A stretch of 64,000 nucleotides of DNA, taken from Chondrus crispus. Lineage: Eukaryota; Rhodophyta; Florideophyceae; Gigartinales; Gigartinaceae. Under the pieces are notes generated by a model. The model ran no database searches. It was not told the origin of the DNA and saw only the letters and a list, made by a program, of their open reading frames with translations. Location of the stretch: assembly GCF_000350225.1 (NCBI RefSeq), contig NW_005178601.1, positions 1 through 64,000 of the forward strand, in the 5' to 3' direction. The translations under genes were made by a program, and so were the position numbers. Each line of letters opens with the position of its first letter. The stretch's first letter is position 1. Below, one piece after another: positions 63,921 through 64,000 of this stretch.

Positions 63921-64000
63921 CCTCCCCTCGATCACATGCTTTGGGCAGCTTTCCACTCGGAAAGCCCAACCATGCCCACGAACTTTTCAAACAGCACGCG
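63921..64000 (-). mobile_element. Start of element G interior
   Basis: The last 80 bases encode, on the minus strand, the end of a family-1 gag-pol (RVLFEKFVGMVGLSEWKAAQ-like), matching C and D. The element continues past the window end. Confidence 0.85.

Overview
The window is eukaryotic nuclear DNA. It contains a three-level nest of LTR retrotransposons, broken relatives of widely conserved eukaryotic genes, few introns and almost no intact host genes. The organism cannot be fixed from sequence alone. Intron-poor relics, near-balanced base composition and dense copia and gypsy elements would fit a red alga of the Chondrus type; this is inference only. The first 18 bases look like a BstXI cloning adaptor, so the window probably starts at a contig edge of a plasmid-library assembly.

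Left part (1-12.3 kb): AT-rich DNA with a near-perfect palindrome, a decayed transposon-type protein cluster (1.9-5.0 kb), a possible small membrane protein, and broken relatives of ARP5 (minus, about 6.1-7.0 kb) and TTC27 (plus, 9.9-10.9 kb). Next comes an unrecognised host reading frame that is cut at 12323 by a retrotransposon and resumes at 36014.

Centre (12.3-46.5 kb): Ty1/copia elements. Element C (minus, 12324-36013, duplicated target GTGAT) sits inside the host frame. Inside C are element B (minus, second family, 15958-23799) and element D (plus, same family as C, 25535-33413). Inside B is a solo LTR of a third family (21520-22256). Element E (plus, 37660-46480, target GGCTC) lies downstream and carries a solo LTR of the second family (39667-40605). 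D, E and B each have one long uninterrupted gag-pol frame. PBS copies adjoining the 5' LTRs match the anticodon stem-loop of initiator tRNA-Met, as in Drosophila copia. Family 1 also carries an extra two-zinc-finger ORF between the 5' LTR and gag-pol, the most novel feature here.

Right part (46.5-64 kb): a broken MPS1/TTK kinase (minus), a possible secreted or membrane ORF, a filamin-like relic, a piece resembling the Dbp4/DDX10 C-terminus, an unrecognised ORF pair, a gypsy LTR rich in hairpins (53637-54281), gag-like debris, a broken PIF/Harbinger-type transposase (56.1-57.4 kb), and the 3' half of a chromodomain-bearing Ty3/gypsy element (60.3-62.3 kb) cut off by two nested family-1 LTRs that run out of the window.
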